Positions 62,542-64,000 of a stretch of 64,000 nt of DNA are shown piece by piece (position 1 is the first letter of the stretch; each line of letters opens with the position of its first letter). Below the pieces are notes generated by a model. It was not told where the DNA came from, ran no database searches, and saw nothing but the letters and a program-made list of their open reading frames with translations. Both the position numbers and the translations under genes were made by a program. Origin of the DNA: Diadema setosum (lineage: Eukaryota; Echinodermata; Echinoidea; Diadematoida; Diadematidae). The stretch spans positions 31,919,385 through 31,983,384 of the forward strand of contig CM067075.1 in the NCBI GenBank assembly GCA_033980235.1, written 5' to 3'.

Positions 62542-64000
62542 GCAATAGTTAGCAAAGATAGTATAAATTTGATGGTTTGAGGCATAGATGTAGGCAGACA
62601 TATTATTGCACGGTGGCTATAAAGGAGTAGAAGATCACATGTATGATTGAAAACTGTGGCCATATCAAGTAAAATGACCCGCTTTTATATAACCTTGAAG
62701 GGGGGGGGGGGTAGACTATCGGGAGAAATCAGTATTTTGCCTGATATTAATCTCATCAATGTAAATATATAAAAACGTAGGAGTAATTGACACCTGCCCT
62801 GGTGGCATAAAACAATCTTCAGGATTTTTACCTTGAGAGCCCGAGGTCAAAGTTCATGTTAGCCTCCAGCCATGCGTTATCGGCCGAAAAGGAGGTGATA
62901 TGCTTGTTGTCGTTTAAAGATGCTTTGGACTTCAAAAATCAAAATCTGAGATAGAATTGCTGCCAAGGTTACAGTAAATAAGACACTGGCTAATGAGTGT
63001 TGTTTTGCAATTGAAGTAAAGTTTGAAGGTACACGTTAGGGTCATTGTTCAGATAATGATGGCATATGATGTTGTACAGGAGACAGCTTTTGAGAGCCCA
63101 TCGTTTTTATCTTTTTCACAAAGTTGCCTAAGAAATTAGAAATAAAGTTAGAATAGAAGAAGAAAAAAAAATAGATTGAAGAATTTTGCTCGTAAATGCA
63201 ACACCAAATCAATATACAGATTCAGGATTATTTCAGGCATGGTTCATCTATCTCTAGGGATTTTCTGGAATGATCTAGTCTCAAAAAACCAGTAGCCAGA
63301 GCTGCAGTTGTCATGCATGGTTTTGCAAGCTACCGCAGCAGATTGTTTCGTTTTTCTCTGCCCAGCTGCCCACATTCTCACATTCCACTGAAGTTCAGAG
63401 CTGCTGTGAACTGCGTTCTATATTTGACACCTTGTTGTTGACTCTAAAGCATCCACGTGAGCTTGACAACAGCAACAGCAAAGAAAAATTGCACAATTGC
63501 TCAGGAATGTGACCACGCAGAGAAGGGAGGCCCGGGTGTGAGTTTGGCGGTGTGGCCAGGGCACCAGCAATTAACGCAGCAAGAGATCTTACCTGGTCAT
63601 TTGACACGTTTGTTTGGGAAATATCGCCTTCTGGCTCCCCGCCCTCACCTGACAGGGGGCATTTCAGAAGTGATTTGAGGGGATTCAGGAAGAGTTTTGT
63701 TGTGGCGATTGCAAAACTAAAATCCTGCAAAAATGTTTTGGGCTTGAACAAGGGAATGAGTTTTGGTACCCACAGCCCTACATGCCACCTCCCAAGAAGC
63801 CGTGAGGGATGTCTTTGCAACTCCCGTATCAGTGCCATCTCTGTTGATTATAGCTTGAGATGGCCATTGTAGTCTGTAATTGTAAAGTTCAGATGTGCAG
63901 AACTGGAGGAGTATGTTGAGTTCAAATAGCTACTAGTTGATGTCATGTCATTTCATAAATTTGCAACAAAAGAAAAGAAAAGATGATTACTTTCATATTT

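Larger units (their letters stand above)
51805..64000 (+). other. STK17: Kinase gene intron downstream of the N-lobe exon (partial)
   Basis: The region starts at the GTAAGT donor and runs to the window end. I looked for the next kinase exon (GGELF and HLDLKP motifs) and did not see one, so the intron is probably over 12 kb. Besides the repeats listed separately it holds a C-run/A-run tract (51979-52006), poly-T runs, (CA)n at 53952-53972 and about 59259-59295, an (AAAC)n-type tract at about 59455-59486, and G-runs (56010-56021, 56279-56292, 62700-62711). Bases 52610-53940, 56300-58040 and 62560-64000 contain no recognisable gene. Confidence 0.6.

Overview
The window looks like nuclear DNA of an invertebrate animal. 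It is AT-rich and intron-dominated, with many microsatellites, homopolymer runs, small inverted-repeat transposons (MITEs), tRNA-derived SINE-like repeats and LINE remnants. Only two short pieces of protein-coding sequence can be supported, and both have clear splice sites. The proteins (animal ATP-citrate lyase, and a DRAK/STK17-type kinase) and the repeat style fit a marine deuterostome. An echinoderm such as a sea urchin is my best guess, but this is inference and no marker here proves it. I see no bacterial genes, CRISPR array, rRNA or functional tRNA.

Left part, about 1-9,500: this holds the 5' end of an ATP-citrate lyase gene (ACLY) on the minus strand. The first coding exon is 4825-5020, with the start codon at 4977-4975. 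The downstream exons must lie left of base 1. The promoter and first untranslated exon should lie to the right, possibly in the CpG-rich tract at 8,640-9,500, which also carries a plus-strand TATA box.

Middle, about 9,500-51,590: no coding exon is supported here. It holds a pogo/Tigger-type MITE (11,557), a LINE 3' end (14,566), a compound repeat block (15,534-16,915), several TIR elements (17,438-18,411), CpG-rich islands (19,380, 32,230, 36,340), a TTAA-flanked hairpin MITE (37,909), another MITE (40,474), and a 1.0-kb inverted repeat with a smaller palindrome nested in one arm (46,665-47,682). Matches to the RFX X-box are scattered between 28 and 39 kb. Much of this is probably the upstream intron and promoter side of the kinase gene.

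Right part, 51,592-64,000: one plus-strand exon (51,592-51,804) encodes the glycine-loop to hinge part of a DAPK-family kinase of the DRAK/STK17 type. The rest is intron with more MITEs, a second near-identical copy of the 391-bp hairpin MITE (60,252), and two copies of one tRNA-derived SINE family facing each other across a 38-bp perfect palindrome (61,752-62,541).

ACLY and the kinase are transcribed divergently, so the stretch between them contains both promoters. I see no new gene system. The most interesting structures are the nested foldback element, the paired SINE/palindrome locus, the matching (GAA)n tails of a LINE and a SINE, and the X-box cluster.
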